This document shows positions 17,643 to 26,496 of a DNA stretch of 64,000 nt, in pieces (within the stretch, counting starts at the first letter, position 1; each line of letters opens with the position of its first letter). Below the pieces are notes generated by a model. That model was not told the DNA's origin. It ran no database searches and saw only the letters and a program-made list of their open reading frames with translations. The DNA is from Imperialibacter sp040222385. Its GTDB lineage: Bacteria; Bacteroidota; Bacteroidia; Cytophagales; Cyclobacteriaceae. The stretch covers positions 310,001 to 374,000 of the forward strand of contig NZ_JAVKDF010000035.1 in the NCBI RefSeq assembly GCF_040222385.1. The letters run 5' to 3'. The translations under genes and the position numbers were made by a program.

Positions 17643-19733
17643 CTAGAAACTAAAGCTTATATTCATCTCTTCATTGCTATCAGCGTCAAAACGATAGCTA
17701 TCGCCAAGCTTCCCCTGGATGAATTTCCGGTACTTTTTGTAGGTCTCGGCGGACTGTTTCTCTCCATTAATTGTCAGCTCTTCCCCATTAATCCTCAGTT
17801 TGAAATGGTCGTCCTTCAAAGAGATAATACCGTCCTTCACCAGTTCTGACCTGAGTTCCTTCTCGAAGATATTCATTTTCTCCTCGTGTACTCTCATTTC
17901 GGCTTCCATCTTCTTCATTTCAGTCTGCTGAATCGCAAGCATCTTTTTTTGCTCTTTCATCATTTCCTCCTGATGCTTCAGCATTTCTTCCTGATGTTTT
18001 TCACCAAATTCCTGCGCCATTAACGCATGCTTTTCTGCCATTTCCCTGTGTCGTTCAGCCATTTCCTCGGCCATCTGCTGCTGATGTCTGGCCATTTCTG
18101 ATGCCATTTCTTCATGGTGAAGCGACATATTCTCAGCAGCCTTGCTCATTTCTACAGCCCTTTCGGCCATTTCCCTCGCCATGTGCTCTTGCATATGTGC
18201 CATTTCCCGGGCCATATCCTGCATATGCATCGCAAATTCCTCCGTATCGGCTGGCGCCGGCGCATCCCACACGACGGTATCGCTGCCTGACGCCACCACA
18301 TTCCATCTGCTGTCGGCGGACGATGAATAGCTCCACCTGGCTCTCGGGGCTGCCAGAGAGTACATGTCGGGAGAACCCGCCTGCAAAACCGCATCCATTG
18401 GAGGCAAAGGAGGAGTTCCTGGTAAAGGGAGCATACTAGCCCGACCGCTCACCGGGGCCAGCGCCGGCAATGGAGCCTCTCCTTGAATCAACGTGTCAGC
18501 GTTTACCACCGCCGCAACGGCTTCACGCTCTTCCACGGGTTCAACTTCTGCGATTGCCAGGGGCTCTTTGGACTCAACAGGCTCGGTCATCTCTATCGCT
18601 GGCTCCACCTCTAATGGTTCCTGCGCCACTTCCTCCTGAGCGGGTATTTCCTGGACTATTTCATAGTCGATTCCTTTCAATGCCGTGAGCGTGCTCAGGC
18701 AAAGACCGGCAATGATGGCTATCGCCAGCAAATTACCGTCTCTGTTTTGTGCTTTCATTGTTTTGTCGTTGATTATCCTTTTTATTCTATTGAGTAATGA
18801 GTTTTTGTTGCCTGAAAATCCTAAAGCCACATTGCTGGTCAGTTTCCACTCTTCCACATGCGTGAGTGCCAAAGCCAGGCTCATGCTGTTGCCACTTAGC
18901 TGGACGGCTATATCATCACAGCAGTTTTCCCTTTCGCTTCTGATGGCTGAACCAATGACCCAAACACCAGGGTGATAAAAGAAAAGTACCTCCACGCAGC
19001 ACTGCAGAATATTGACAAGGAAATCATGGCGACGAATATGAGCTATTTCATGGGCAAGTATAGCCTCCACTTCACTGACTGACAAGCTGGATGCCAGACC
19101 GATTGGGAGCAAAATTACAGGCTTAAAATAACCGACAAGCACAGGCGCTTTTACAAGAAGAGACTCCATAAGAAGAACGCTCTTGCTCACCCCGGAAGTC
19201 TTGAGCAATGAATTAAACGCCTTTATCAATTCATCGCCCGGTTCTAAAAGTCCCTGCTTGCGAAGCCTGCCTGAATAGAGGTAGCCACCAATATTTTGAG
19301 CTGACAGCAAGGCTATTCCAAGAAGCCAAACAGTGACCAGAAACGAATGGTATTTGTAAAAATAATAAGTCCTGATTTCGTTGAGCCATCCTACATAAAA
19401 TGGTACTTCAGCCGATTGTGATTCAACATCAGCAGCTCCTGTGGTAAATTCAGCCAGCTGGGTCGTGCCCAGCTCCATCTCCGGCGTATCGGAAGAGCTC
19501 AACTGGGCCAGTTCGTTAAAAGTGTAAACAAAAACGAGCAGCATAATGGCGGGGAGCAAGCTAAGAAATGACAGTCCTGCCAGGTACTTCGACTGCGCAC
19601 TGTAAGACTTCATGATCCATCTCACTCCAAGAAATATGACGCTTAACAGTGCCCCAATCCACAAAGAGTGAAGGAATGTCCACCCAAGGGCTTGCACCAG
19701 TGTGTCGGATAAGTAAGGTTGAAGCATGTTCAT
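17643..19733 (-). CDS. M56 (BlaR1-like) membrane metallopeptidase with Met/His-rich coiled coil
   Basis: 696 residues. The N-terminal ~330 residues form the BlaR1/MecR1 peptidase unit: four membrane helices and the zinc motif HEIAH (residues 228-232, AILAHEIAHIRRHD), with ENCCDDIAV supplying the third ligand region. A single membrane helix (LAIAIIAGLCLSTLTAL) leads into a Pro/Glu-rich linker. Residues ~496-622 are then an unbroken coiled coil with about 23 Met and 11 His in 127 residues (MQDMAREMAHMQEHMAREMA), followed by a ~75-residue C-terminal domain. M56 proteins cleave BlaI-type repressors when a signal is sensed. The first ATG overlaps the BlaI gene stop by 4 bp, so the pair is co-translated. 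Confidence 0.85.
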   Translation of the reverse strand: MNMLQPYLSDTLVQALGWTFLHSLWIGALLSVIFLGVRWIMKSYSAQSKYLAGLSFLSLLPAIMLLVFVYTFNELAQLSSSDTPEMELGTTQLAEFTTGAADVESQSAEVPFYVGWLNEIRTYYFYKYHSFLVTVWLLGIALLSAQNIGGYLYSGRLRKQGLLEPGDELIKAFNSLLKTSGVSKSVLLMESLLVKAPVLVGYFKPVILLPIGLASSLSVSEVEAILAHEIAHIRRHDFLVNILQCCVEVLFFYHPGVWVIGSAIRSERENCCDDIAVQLSGNSMSLALALTHVEEWKLTSNVALGFSGNKNSLLNRIKRIINDKTMKAQNRDGNLLAIAIIAGLCLSTLTALKGIDYEIVQEIPAQEEVAQEPLEVEPAIEMTEPVESKEPLAIAEVEPVEEREAVAAVVNADTLIQGEAPLPALAPVSGRASMLPLPGTPPLPPMDAVLQAGSPDMYSLAAPRARWSYSSSADSRWNVVASGSDTVVWDAPAPADTEEFAMHMQDMAREMAHMQEHMAREMAERAVEMSKAAENMSLHHEEMASEMARHQQQMAEEMAERHREMAEKHALMAQEFGEKHQEEMLKHQEEMMKEQKKMLAIQQTEMKKMEAEMRVHEEKMNIFEKELRSELVKDGIISLKDDHFKLRINGEELTINGEKQSAETYKKYRKFIQGKLGDSYRFDADSNEEMNISFSF

Positions 19734-20122
19734 TCTCTATCTCCTTTCCTGTTTTCCAGCTGGTCATCCAGAAACTTGCGGATTTCATCCAGCTCAGCTT
19801 TTGTTGTTTTATTATTGCCAAGTGCCTGCATCACAAGTTTGGAAGCCGAGCCCCCAAAAGCCGAATTGAGAAGTTTATCCATCATAGTTCGCTGCGTATC
19901 GCTCTCCTTCATCAGGGGCTTGTACACATGGGTTCTGCTACTCTCATCTCTTTCGAGCAAGCCCTTCACCGTCATAATTTGCATGATCTTCAGTGTGGTG
20001 GTGTATCCCACTTCCTTCTCCTGGCTCAGCATTTCATTGATTTCCCTAACTGTAGAGGGGCCTTTTGCCCAAAGGACGTTGAGTACCTCTAGTTCAGCAT
20101 CTGTCGGTGTGCTCTTACTCAT
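19730..20122 (-). CDS. BlaI/MecI/CopY family transcriptional repressor
   Basis: 130 residues with the winged-helix fold of BlaI: PTDAELEVLNVLWAKGPSTV, then EVGYTTTLKIMQIMTVKGLL and the wing RDESSRTHVYKPL, followed by a C-terminal dimerisation helix pair. Such repressors bind dyads in their own promoter and are inactivated by proteolysis. The neighbour that overlaps it by 4 bp is an M56 peptidase, the expected partner. Two TACGAA-N4-TTCGTA dyads flank the promoter just upstream, so autorepression is likely. Confidence 0.9.
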   Translation of the reverse strand: MSKSTPTDAELEVLNVLWAKGPSTVREINEMLSQEKEVGYTTTLKIMQIMTVKGLLERDESSRTHVYKPLMKESDTQRTMMDKLLNSAFGGSASKLVMQALGNNKTTKAELDEIRKFLDDQLENRKGDRE

Positions 20123-20138
20123 TGTGATTTCTATGATG

Positions 20139-20210
20139 TACGAATAGTTTCGTAATTCAAATATAGGAACTGATTTTGAACTCGCAAGAAGTTCTACGAA
20201 ATATTTCGTA
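20139..20210 (-). promoter_or_regulatory. BlaI-type promoter with two TACGAA/TTCGTA dyads
   Basis: On the minus strand a TTG (20185-20187) and TATATTTG (20158-20165) are 19 bp apart, a full Bacteroidota promoter for the repressor gene. A perfect 16-bp dyad TACGAAATATTTCGTA (20195-20210) lies just upstream of the -33 element, and TACGAA-N4-TTCGTA (20139-20154) lies just downstream of the -7 box, across the expected transcription start. Centres are 56 bp apart. Confidence 0.75.
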
Positions 20211-20306
20211 ATTAGGTTTCTGAAAGCAACTCACAGCCTGAGGCAAGCCCCAACTATAGCATGCATTAAACTGGTTCGAAAAAAGTAATGAAGGCAGAAA
20301 GTCTTA

Positions 20307-22301
20307 TCAAGAGACGAAGAACTCGAGCATGAAGATGCTTTCTCCCTTGTCGCCGTTATAGTCAACTACCTTTCCCTTCAGCTTTCTTGTGGCCTTCCTC
20401 ACCAAATAGAGGCCAAGGCCATTGCCCTGAGAAATTGGGCTGCCTCTGAAAAAAGGCTCGTATATTCTACTTCTGATTTCGTGTGAAATACCTACGCCAT
20501 TATCGCTGATCAAGATCTTCCATCCCTTTTCAGTTAATCTGGAACTTATCTTGATAATCTTTCGCTTTTTTCCCTCATCGGTAAAAATGAAAGCATTTTC
20601 CAAAAGGTTAGTCAGTATCAATTGCAAAAATCGTGTGTCGGTTTCAACGGTCATTTCACCAGGCACTTCTACAATCAATTGCATTTTTAAGGCCGAGAAG
20701 TCATCATCAAATCCATTGATCACTTCCTCCACAACTTCCCTCAAGTTTGTCTGAACAATAGTTGGCTCCAAAGTATTGACTTCGTGGATATATGTCATCT
20801 TTAGCAGCATCCTATCCATTTGCTTAGCGGTCTTTCCCACTTTAGAAAACAGCTCGCTTGTGTCTGGGTCTTTGCTAAGTGTTCGACCTAATGAGTCGAG
20901 CCCAATTAATGTAGTAAGTGGGCGCCTGAAATCATGCGACAACCGATAAATAAAAGTATCAAGCTCTTTCACCGTACTGGCCAGTCGCCTGGTTCTCTTT
21001 TCAACTTCTCTTTCAAGCTCTTTATTAAGTTTGATTTTCAGTTGATTGCTTCTGATCAGGACAATAAGCAATGCGATGGCGAGCACTGTAACACAAGTGC
21101 CTCCATATATGAGCACATTCTTGTATTCAAGCTCCTTGTCCTTTAACTCATTTTCTTTTTCCAGAAGCTGCAAAGTCTCGAGCTTGGTTTTGAAATCATT
21201 ATTTGACTGAAGTAAAATAAGCTCCTTAGATTTCTTCAACTTTTCTAATGAGTCAGCCAACACATCGTAGGTATTTTTGAAATCGATGGCCATTTTATAA
21301 TCCTGCATAGCATATGCCAACTCCGCTCTCCTTTTGAAGTAACTGGCATATAGCATTTTGTTTTCCGTTACAACCTGATAAGCCGAGTCAAAATATGTTC
21401 GGGCGGTTAAAAGATCGTTGCGACCCTGGTATATTCTACCAATCGAAACATAGTCGGCTGCAACACTGCGGAAGGCATTGTGCTTTTTACTTGCAAGGAG
21501 ATCAATATTGACAAGCATTTCAGCTGAATCGAGTTTGCCTTGCTCAAAGAAAACGCTACCCATATTGCCGTGAATTAGACCAACCCAAAAGTCACTTCCT
21601 CGTTTTTCCGCAGCCATCAATCCTTTATTGTAGGCCGCAATAGCTTCCGAATAGTTTTGAAGTGCAAAATAGCAGAGCCCCATAGTGTTGTAAGCACTCA
21701 CCACATCCATCGTTGTAAATTTGTCCCGCCCCATCCATTCTTCAGTAGAAAAAAAGCCAAGCCCCTTATTGAGCACCTCAATAGCCTCTTGATAGTTATC
21801 GGACGAGTAGTGAAGATTAGCTACATGATAGTACCCCCGGAAGGCCTGATCAGCATAATCGTTTCGTTCCGAAAGCTCTGCCGCTAATAAAAAATGTTGC
21901 AGCGCTTCTTCTTTGGAGCCCACAGAATTGTATACATTACCTATTTCAAGGTGAGCCAGTGCGGCCTCATAATACATATTCAATCTCTCAGCAGTTTTCA
22001 CTGCGTTCTCAAGATCTAAATAAGCATCTGTTCTCGACACAGACCGCCTTAGCTGGCCGAGTATTATTTGCAAATTGATACTATTGGCTGTGTGGTTAAC
22101 CTGCTCCTGCTTGACGATTTCGCCTTTCAGCCATACAATCACACTATCCCTGTTCGCTTTCTTTCTCAACTCATGAAAATAATCTCTGTAGAAAGATGGG
22201 GAATAATCTGCGTCGTTAAGAGGCGCCACATCCTGAGATCCGTCAGCCAACAAGTAGCTAAGGCGAAAAACAGTGAAAATGATACTAAGAAGGATTCTCA
22301 T
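20307..22301 (-). CDS. Sensor histidine kinase with TPR sensor region
   Basis: About 664 residues. ATG 22301 is chosen because a signal/anchor helix (MRILLSIIFTVFRLSYLLA) starts there; the frame extends to 22538 without export features. A periplasmic-type array of TPR helices follows (EAALAHLEIGNVYNSVGSKE, VSAYNTMGLCYFALQNYSEA), then one membrane helix (CVTVLAIALLIVLI), a coiled coil, the H-box LSHDFRRPLTTLIGL, and a full ATPase domain with NLLENAFIF, ISDNGVGIS and GNGLGLYLVRKA. There is no fused receiver domain and no response-regulator gene beside it, so it is an orphan kinase in this window. Confidence 0.85.
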   Translation of the reverse strand: MRILLSIIFTVFRLSYLLADGSQDVAPLNDADYSPSFYRDYFHELRKKANRDSVIVWLKGEIVKQEQVNHTANSINLQIILGQLRRSVSRTDAYLDLENAVKTAERLNMYYEAALAHLEIGNVYNSVGSKEEALQHFLLAAELSERNDYADQAFRGYYHVANLHYSSDNYQEAIEVLNKGLGFFSTEEWMGRDKFTTMDVVSAYNTMGLCYFALQNYSEAIAAYNKGLMAAEKRGSDFWVGLIHGNMGSVFFEQGKLDSAEMLVNIDLLASKKHNAFRSVAADYVSIGRIYQGRNDLLTARTYFDSAYQVVTENKMLYASYFKRRAELAYAMQDYKMAIDFKNTYDVLADSLEKLKKSKELILLQSNNDFKTKLETLQLLEKENELKDKELEYKNVLIYGGTCVTVLAIALLIVLIRSNQLKIKLNKELEREVEKRTRRLASTVKELDTFIYRLSHDFRRPLTTLIGLDSLGRTLSKDPDTSELFSKVGKTAKQMDRMLLKMTYIHEVNTLEPTIVQTNLREVVEEVINGFDDDFSALKMQLIVEVPGEMTVETDTRFLQLILTNLLENAFIFTDEGKKRKIIKISSRLTEKGWKILISDNGVGISHEIRSRIYEPFFRGSPISQGNGLGLYLVRKATRKLKGKVVDYNGDKGESIFMLEFFVS

Positions 22302-22509
22302 AATTAACAAAACCGCACCCAACCGATAAAAAAACGGGTTATACGCAATGAAGGCGATTTCTGGACAAAATAAGGTAAAAGAATTAGATAAATAGCCATC
22401 TGCAAGGCATTCCGGGAAATTAGCCGACGGTAAATTTCCAGTCATATAAGAATCGGTTAGGGTCAATCCCAATTTTTTGCAACTTCTATCATCACAAGCC
22501 AACCCCGCT

Positions 22510-24087
22510 ATGAAATATCTCTTATTCGGCCTATTCACAGGTGTTACTCTTTTCGTCGGCTGTCAGCAAAAAATGCCGTACGACCTGGTCATTCTTAACG
22601 CCCAGGTGTACGACGGCCTCGGCAATGAGCCCATCCTCAGTGACATTGCCGTCAATGGCGACACCATTGCCGCTATTGGGAAGCTAAAACACGGTGGCAA
22701 CGACACCATCGACGCTTCTGGTCTGGCGGTGTCTCCTGGCTTCATCGATCTTCACACACATATTGAACGGCTATTGAAAATTCCTTCAGCCTCTTCCCAC
22801 CTGAGGCAGGGCGTCACCCTCACCCTGGGCGGGCCCGATGGCCGCAGCCCGTGGCCATTTCAACCCTACCTCGATTCACTTACTGAAGTCAAACTGGGCC
22901 CCAATGTCGCTTATCTTGTAGGACACAACACGGTGAGAAGCAACATCATGGGATTGGAAGACAGGCAACCTACCCCAGAAGAACTCACCGCCATGAAAGC
23001 ACAGGTTGAAACTGCCATGAAAGCCGGAGCCTTTGGCATGTCCACCGGGCTTAAGTACCTGCCCGGGGCATTTTCAGAAGTGGGCGAAGTTATCGAGCTA
23101 TCAAAAGTCGCTGCGTCGTTCGGCGGAATCTACACCTCGCACCTCAGAGAAGAAGGGCTTGGACTGATTGACGGGGTTCAGGAGGCCATTCAAATTGCAC
23201 AAGAAGCCAAAATTCCCGTGGTACTTACCCACCACAAGGCCATTGGACTACCCATGTGGGGCGCCAGCAAAAAGACCCTGGCCATGGTCGACTCTGCCAG
23301 GGCCATTGGCCTCGACGTGATGATGGATCAATATCCATATACTGCCAGTCAAACAGGCATTGCAGTACTTATTCCCGCATGGGCGATGGAAGGCGGGCTC
23401 GAAAAGTACAGAGCCAGGCTAAACGACAAAAAAACAAGATCGGACATAAAAGCTGATGTAGAATTCAATATCCTCAACGACAGAGGAGGTGGAGATTTGA
23501 ACAGGGTGCAATTTGGAAGAGTTACGTGGAAGCCAGAGCTGGAAGGAAAAACCCTGAAAGACTGGGCAGAAATGGAGGGGCTCAAGCCTACAGTTTCCAC
23601 TGGCGCTGAGCTGGTGATGAAGGCACAGGAAAACGGGGGAGCCTCGTGTATTTTCCACGTTATCAGCGAAGAAGATGTGCAACGGATCATGCAACACCCT
23701 ATGGCTATGGTGGCCAGCGACGGTTCGCTGGTAGAGCCAGGAGATGGCCATCCGCACCCCAGGAGCTATGGCACTTTCCCAAGAGTGCTTGGGCATTATA
23801 GCAGAGACCTTGGAGTGATCCCAATGCAGGAAGCAATCCGAAAAATGACCTCACTTCCTGCGGCTCGCCTTGGGCTAACAGATCGGGGAAGTATTGCAGT
23901 TGGCAACTACGCCGACCTGGTCATCTTCAATCCTGAGACCATTGCCGACAAAGCAACTTTTGAAAATCCTCATCAGTATCCGGAGGGCATTAGCTATGTG
24001 ATTGTGAATGGAGTGATTTCTGTAAAACCCGATGGCTCAATAAAAACAGGGGCTGGAAAGGTGCTCAGAAAGGGCTTCCCCGATTGA
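22510..24087 (+). CDS. D-aminoacylase-type amidohydrolase lipoprotein
   Basis: About 525 residues from ATG 22510, which opens a lipoprotein signal with lipobox LFVGC (Cys18). The metal motif is LHTHIE (His82, His84), after YDLVILNAQVYDGLGNEP and SGLAVSPGFID, typical of the amidohydrolase superfamily. Later blocks FGMSTGLKYLPGAFSE, YTSHLREEG, VVLTHHKA and MVASDGS match N-acyl-D-amino-acid deacylases and dihydroorotase-like relatives. It would release D-amino acids from N-acylated forms in the periplasm or at the cell surface. It is divergent from the histidine kinase across a 208-bp gap; no operator is evident there. Confidence 0.8.
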   Translation: MKYLLFGLFTGVTLFVGCQQKMPYDLVILNAQVYDGLGNEPILSDIAVNGDTIAAIGKLKHGGNDTIDASGLAVSPGFIDLHTHIERLLKIPSASSHLRQGVTLTLGGPDGRSPWPFQPYLDSLTEVKLGPNVAYLVGHNTVRSNIMGLEDRQPTPEELTAMKAQVETAMKAGAFGMSTGLKYLPGAFSEVGEVIELSKVAASFGGIYTSHLREEGLGLIDGVQEAIQIAQEAKIPVVLTHHKAIGLPMWGASKKTLAMVDSARAIGLDVMMDQYPYTASQTGIAVLIPAWAMEGGLEKYRARLNDKKTRSDIKADVEFNILNDRGGGDLNRVQFGRVTWKPELEGKTLKDWAEMEGLKPTVSTGAELVMKAQENGGASCIFHVISEEDVQRIMQHPMAMVASDGSLVEPGDGHPHPRSYGTFPRVLGHYSRDLGVIPMQEAIRKMTSLPAARLGLTDRGSIAVGNYADLVIFNPETIADKATFENPHQYPEGISYVIVNGVISVKPDGSIKTGAGKVLRKGFPD

Positions 24088-24126
24088 ATTTAGGTTAATG
24101 TCGACTTTTCGTAAATCGTTTTCTTT

Positions 24127-24134
24127 TATATTTG
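24127..24134 (+). promoter_or_regulatory. TATATTTG -7 box upstream of the 24154 gene
   Basis: A perfect TAnnTTTG element 19 bp before the ATG of the small coiled-coil gene. The upstream -33 TTG is not obvious (TTTTCG is near the right place). It supports the short gene being transcribed on its own. Confidence 0.5.
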
Positions 24135-24153
24135 AAATAGAAATCACAAAGTC

Positions 24154-24423
24154 ATGGATAAAGCACTGAATGAAATCGGAAGACTAAGGAATGAGATGAA
24201 GGTGGGGTTTATCGAACTAGAAAATCAACTCCAATCGAATAATGATTCCTTGCAAAAGAAGATTCAGGAAACTTCACAGCTGACCATTGAGGCTATGGAA
24301 CGGTTCTCAAAAAAAGTGGAAGTGGGCTTTATAGCAGTGGAAGACGCATTAGAGAATGACTTAAGCGTGATAAAAAAGGAGATAGTCGATATCAAAAAAC
24401 GGCCTGACCAAGGTAATCTTTAA
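24154..24423 (+). CDS. Small coiled-coil protein of unknown function
   Basis: 89 residues, no export signal. Heptad-like spacing runs through NEIGRLRNEMKVGFIELENQ and again through RFSKKVEVGFIAVEDALEND, two similar halves that each contain the phrase (K)VGFIxxE. It looks like a short dimeric helix-turn-helix bundle. No family is recognised. A TATATTTG promoter element upstream and good codon use favour a real gene. It precedes the TetR operator region. Confidence 0.55.
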   Translation: MDKALNEIGRLRNEMKVGFIELENQLQSNNDSLQKKIQETSQLTIEAMERFSKKVEVGFIAVEDALENDLSVIKKEIVDIKKRPDQGNL

Positions 24424-24510
24424 AAATTTGATTTGACATTCGTTTCACTCTCCGAATCTTTAAATCCCCCAATGAAAAAGCCTGATATTTATATATCAAA
24501 AACATTACTC

Positions 24511-24541
24511 TTGCAAACTTACTAATTAGTAAGTAAGTTTG
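24511..24541 (+). promoter_or_regulatory. TetR promoter with perfect 18-bp operator
   Basis: TTG (24511-24513) and TAAGTTTG (24534-24541) are 20 bp apart, a Bacteroidota promoter. The spacer is filled by the perfect palindrome ACTTACTAATTAGTAAGT (24517-24534), the style and length of a TetR-family operator. Binding there would block the polymerase on the tetR-fabF-like transcript. The GTG start at 24546 lies only 4 bp after the -7 box. Confidence 0.8.
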
Positions 24542-24545
24542 CGTT

Positions 24546-25112
24546 GTGGCACGCCTTGATACACGTCAGCAGATACTGGATTTGGCTGAAGACCTCATCC
24601 GCAGCAAGGGATACAACTCCTTTAGCTACCATGAGATATCTCATACGCTGGGTGTGAAAAATGCAGCTGTTCACTACCACTTCCCAACGAAAGAGGTACT
24701 GGGCCTTGAAGTAATCAGGAGTGCTATACAACGGTTCAAAGACTTCAAGGAAGAAACCGCCTCATTGTCGCTTGAGGAACAACTGGATGCCTTCATTCAA
24801 ACCTATTCAATAAACTCAGAAAATGACAAAGTCTGCCTCGTGGGTGCCATCAGTGTTGAATTCTACGGGTTACCAGAGAATATGACGAATGTGATGAAGG
24901 GGCTTACACACCTTATTCATGACTGGGCCACCAATCTTTTGGCAATAGGGAAAGCCGAAGGTATGTTTACGTTCGACATGAAACCCGAAACGAAAGCAAC
25001 AATGATCATTACCAACCTTGCGGCGGGAGTGCAAATAGCCAGGCTCATGGGAAATGAGACTTTCAGTGATTTGATTAAGGGCATCAAAATCGATCTGGGA
25101 GTAAACCAATAA
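24546..25112 (+). CDS. TetR/AcrR family transcriptional regulator
   Basis: 188 residues from GTG 24546. The DNA-binding region is TRQQILDLAEDLIRSKGYNS then YHEISHTLGVKNAAVHYHF with FPTKEVLGLEV, a complete TetR helix-turn-helix. The C-terminal part is a ligand/dimer domain with no recognisable specificity. A perfect palindrome upstream makes autoregulation likely. The next gene, 37 bp downstream and on the same strand, is a ketoacyl-ACP synthase, so the regulator may respond to acyl-CoA or fatty acids (inference). The predicted transcription start falls on or within a few bases of the GTG, so the mRNA may be leaderless. Confidence 0.85.
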   Translation: MARLDTRQQILDLAEDLIRSKGYNSFSYHEISHTLGVKNAAVHYHFPTKEVLGLEVIRSAIQRFKDFKEETASLSLEEQLDAFIQTYSINSENDKVCLVGAISVEFYGLPENMTNVMKGLTHLIHDWATNLLAIGKAEGMFTFDMKPETKATMIITNLAAGVQIARLMGNETFSDLIKGIKIDLGVNQ

Positions 25113-25149
25113 AACCATCTGAAATGAATATTAACGCTTACATACAACC

Positions 25150-26406
25150 ATGCAACATCCTCAACGAGTAGTTATCACTGGCCTTGGTGCCATTACCCCG
25201 CTTGGGAATTCAGTAAAAGAGTTTTGGGATGGCCTGGCGTCCGGAAAGTCTGGCGCAGCCAATATCACGCATTTCAATGCAGAGAAGTTTAAAACCCGCT
25301 TTGCCTGCGAGGTCAAAAACTTCGACCCAAGCCCATATCTTGAGAGAAGTGAGCTTCGCCGCAATGACTTGTTTTCTCAATATGCTATTGCAGCTTCAGA
25401 GCAAGCCATCGCTGATTCAGGCATCCTGAATTTTGAAGGACTTAATAGAGACAAAGTAGGTGTCATCTGGGCGTCGGGCAACGGCGGGCTGCTTACCCTT
25501 CAGGAAAACATTATGGAGTTTGCTCTGGGCGACGGCACACCGAGGTTCAACCCTTTCCTTGTTCCCAAAATGATCGTGGACATTGCTGCCGGTTTAATTT
25601 CAATGCGCCATGGCTTCCGTGGGCCCAACTACACGACCGTATCAGCCTGCGCAAGCTCCAACACCGCCATCATCGACGCCTTTAACTATATCAAGTGGGG
25701 TAAAGCCGTAGCATTTGTAACCGGAGGTTCAGAAGCAGCGGTAAATGAAACAGGTGTGGGTGGGTTTGGTGCTATGAAAGCCCTTTCGACAAGAAACGAA
25801 AGTCCCGAAACTGCTAGCCGCCCTTACGACATCGACCGTGATGGCTTCGTGATAGGCGAAGGAGCCGGAGCGCTTATACTAGAAAGCCTGGATCATGCGA
25901 CCAGGCGTGGCGCCACTATCTATGGCGAAGTTGTGGGCGGCGGCATGTCAGCCGATGCGTATCACCTCACGGCGACTCACCCGGAGGGCGAAGGAGCTGC
26001 TCTGGGCATGCGGGCAGCACTGGAGGATGCTGAAATAAACCCGGAGTCCATTGACTATATCAACACACACGGAACCTCAACACCAGTGGGTGATCCCAGC
26101 GAATTGAAAGGAATCATGTCAGTATTTGGCGACCACGCCAAAAAGCTGAATATCAGCTCCACCAAGTCTATGACTGGCCACTTGCTAGGCGGGGCAGGGG
26201 CGATTGAGGCCCTGGCAGGGCTCATGGCTATCCAGAAACAGCTGGTGCCTCCTACGATCAATATCCAAACACTGGATCCTGAGCTGCCGCAAGGGTTGAA
26301 CCTAACGGTTGGAACGGCTCAGGAACGAAAGGTAGACTATGTGATGAGCAATACCTTCGGCTTTGGTGGACACAACGCCACAGTAATTCTGAAACGGTTC
26401 AGCTAG
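25150..26406 (+). CDS. fabF: Beta-ketoacyl-ACP synthase II (FabF-like)
   Basis: 418 residues, a condensing enzyme of the FabF type that extends acyl-ACP with malonyl-ACP. The triad is complete: Cys167 in VSACASSN, His307 in NTHGTSTPVGD and His344 in KSMTGHLLGGAGA. FGFGGHNA, close to the C-terminus, is also typical. It lies 37 bp after a TetR gene and ends in a good terminator. No acyl-carrier protein or other fab genes are nearby, so this may be an accessory copy rather than the housekeeping fabF, which in this phylum usually sits beside acpP and rnc. Confidence 0.85.
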   Translation: MQHPQRVVITGLGAITPLGNSVKEFWDGLASGKSGAANITHFNAEKFKTRFACEVKNFDPSPYLERSELRRNDLFSQYAIAASEQAIADSGILNFEGLNRDKVGVIWASGNGGLLTLQENIMEFALGDGTPRFNPFLVPKMIVDIAAGLISMRHGFRGPNYTTVSACASSNTAIIDAFNYIKWGKAVAFVTGGSEAAVNETGVGGFGAMKALSTRNESPETASRPYDIDRDGFVIGEGAGALILESLDHATRRGATIYGEVVGGGMSADAYHLTATHPEGEGAALGMRAALEDAEINPESIDYINTHGTSTPVGDPSELKGIMSVFGDHAKKLNISSTKSMTGHLLGGAGAIEALAGLMAIQKQLVPPTINIQTLDPELPQGLNLTVGTAQERKVDYVMSNTFGFGGHNATVILKRFS

Positions 26407-26429
26407 AAACTATTAATTGCCGAAAGTTT

Positions 26430-26463
26430 AAAGGCACCCCAGTCGGGATGCCTTTTTTGTTTT
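26430..26463 (+). terminator. Intrinsic terminator after the fabF-like gene
   Basis: AAAGGCA pairs with TGCCTTT, with an inner CCC/GGG after one mismatch, and the stem runs into a T-rich tract (TTTTTTGTTTTTT). It closes the TetR-FabF unit. Confidence 0.8.
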
Positions 26464-26496
26464 TTACGGCGCCAAAAAAATATTTTACTCGGCTGT

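Noticed and set aside
22302..22538. Longer N-terminus of the histidine kinase
   Set aside because: The 79 extra residues overlap the divergent gene and show no domain; the anchor helix begins at the Met encoded at 22301.
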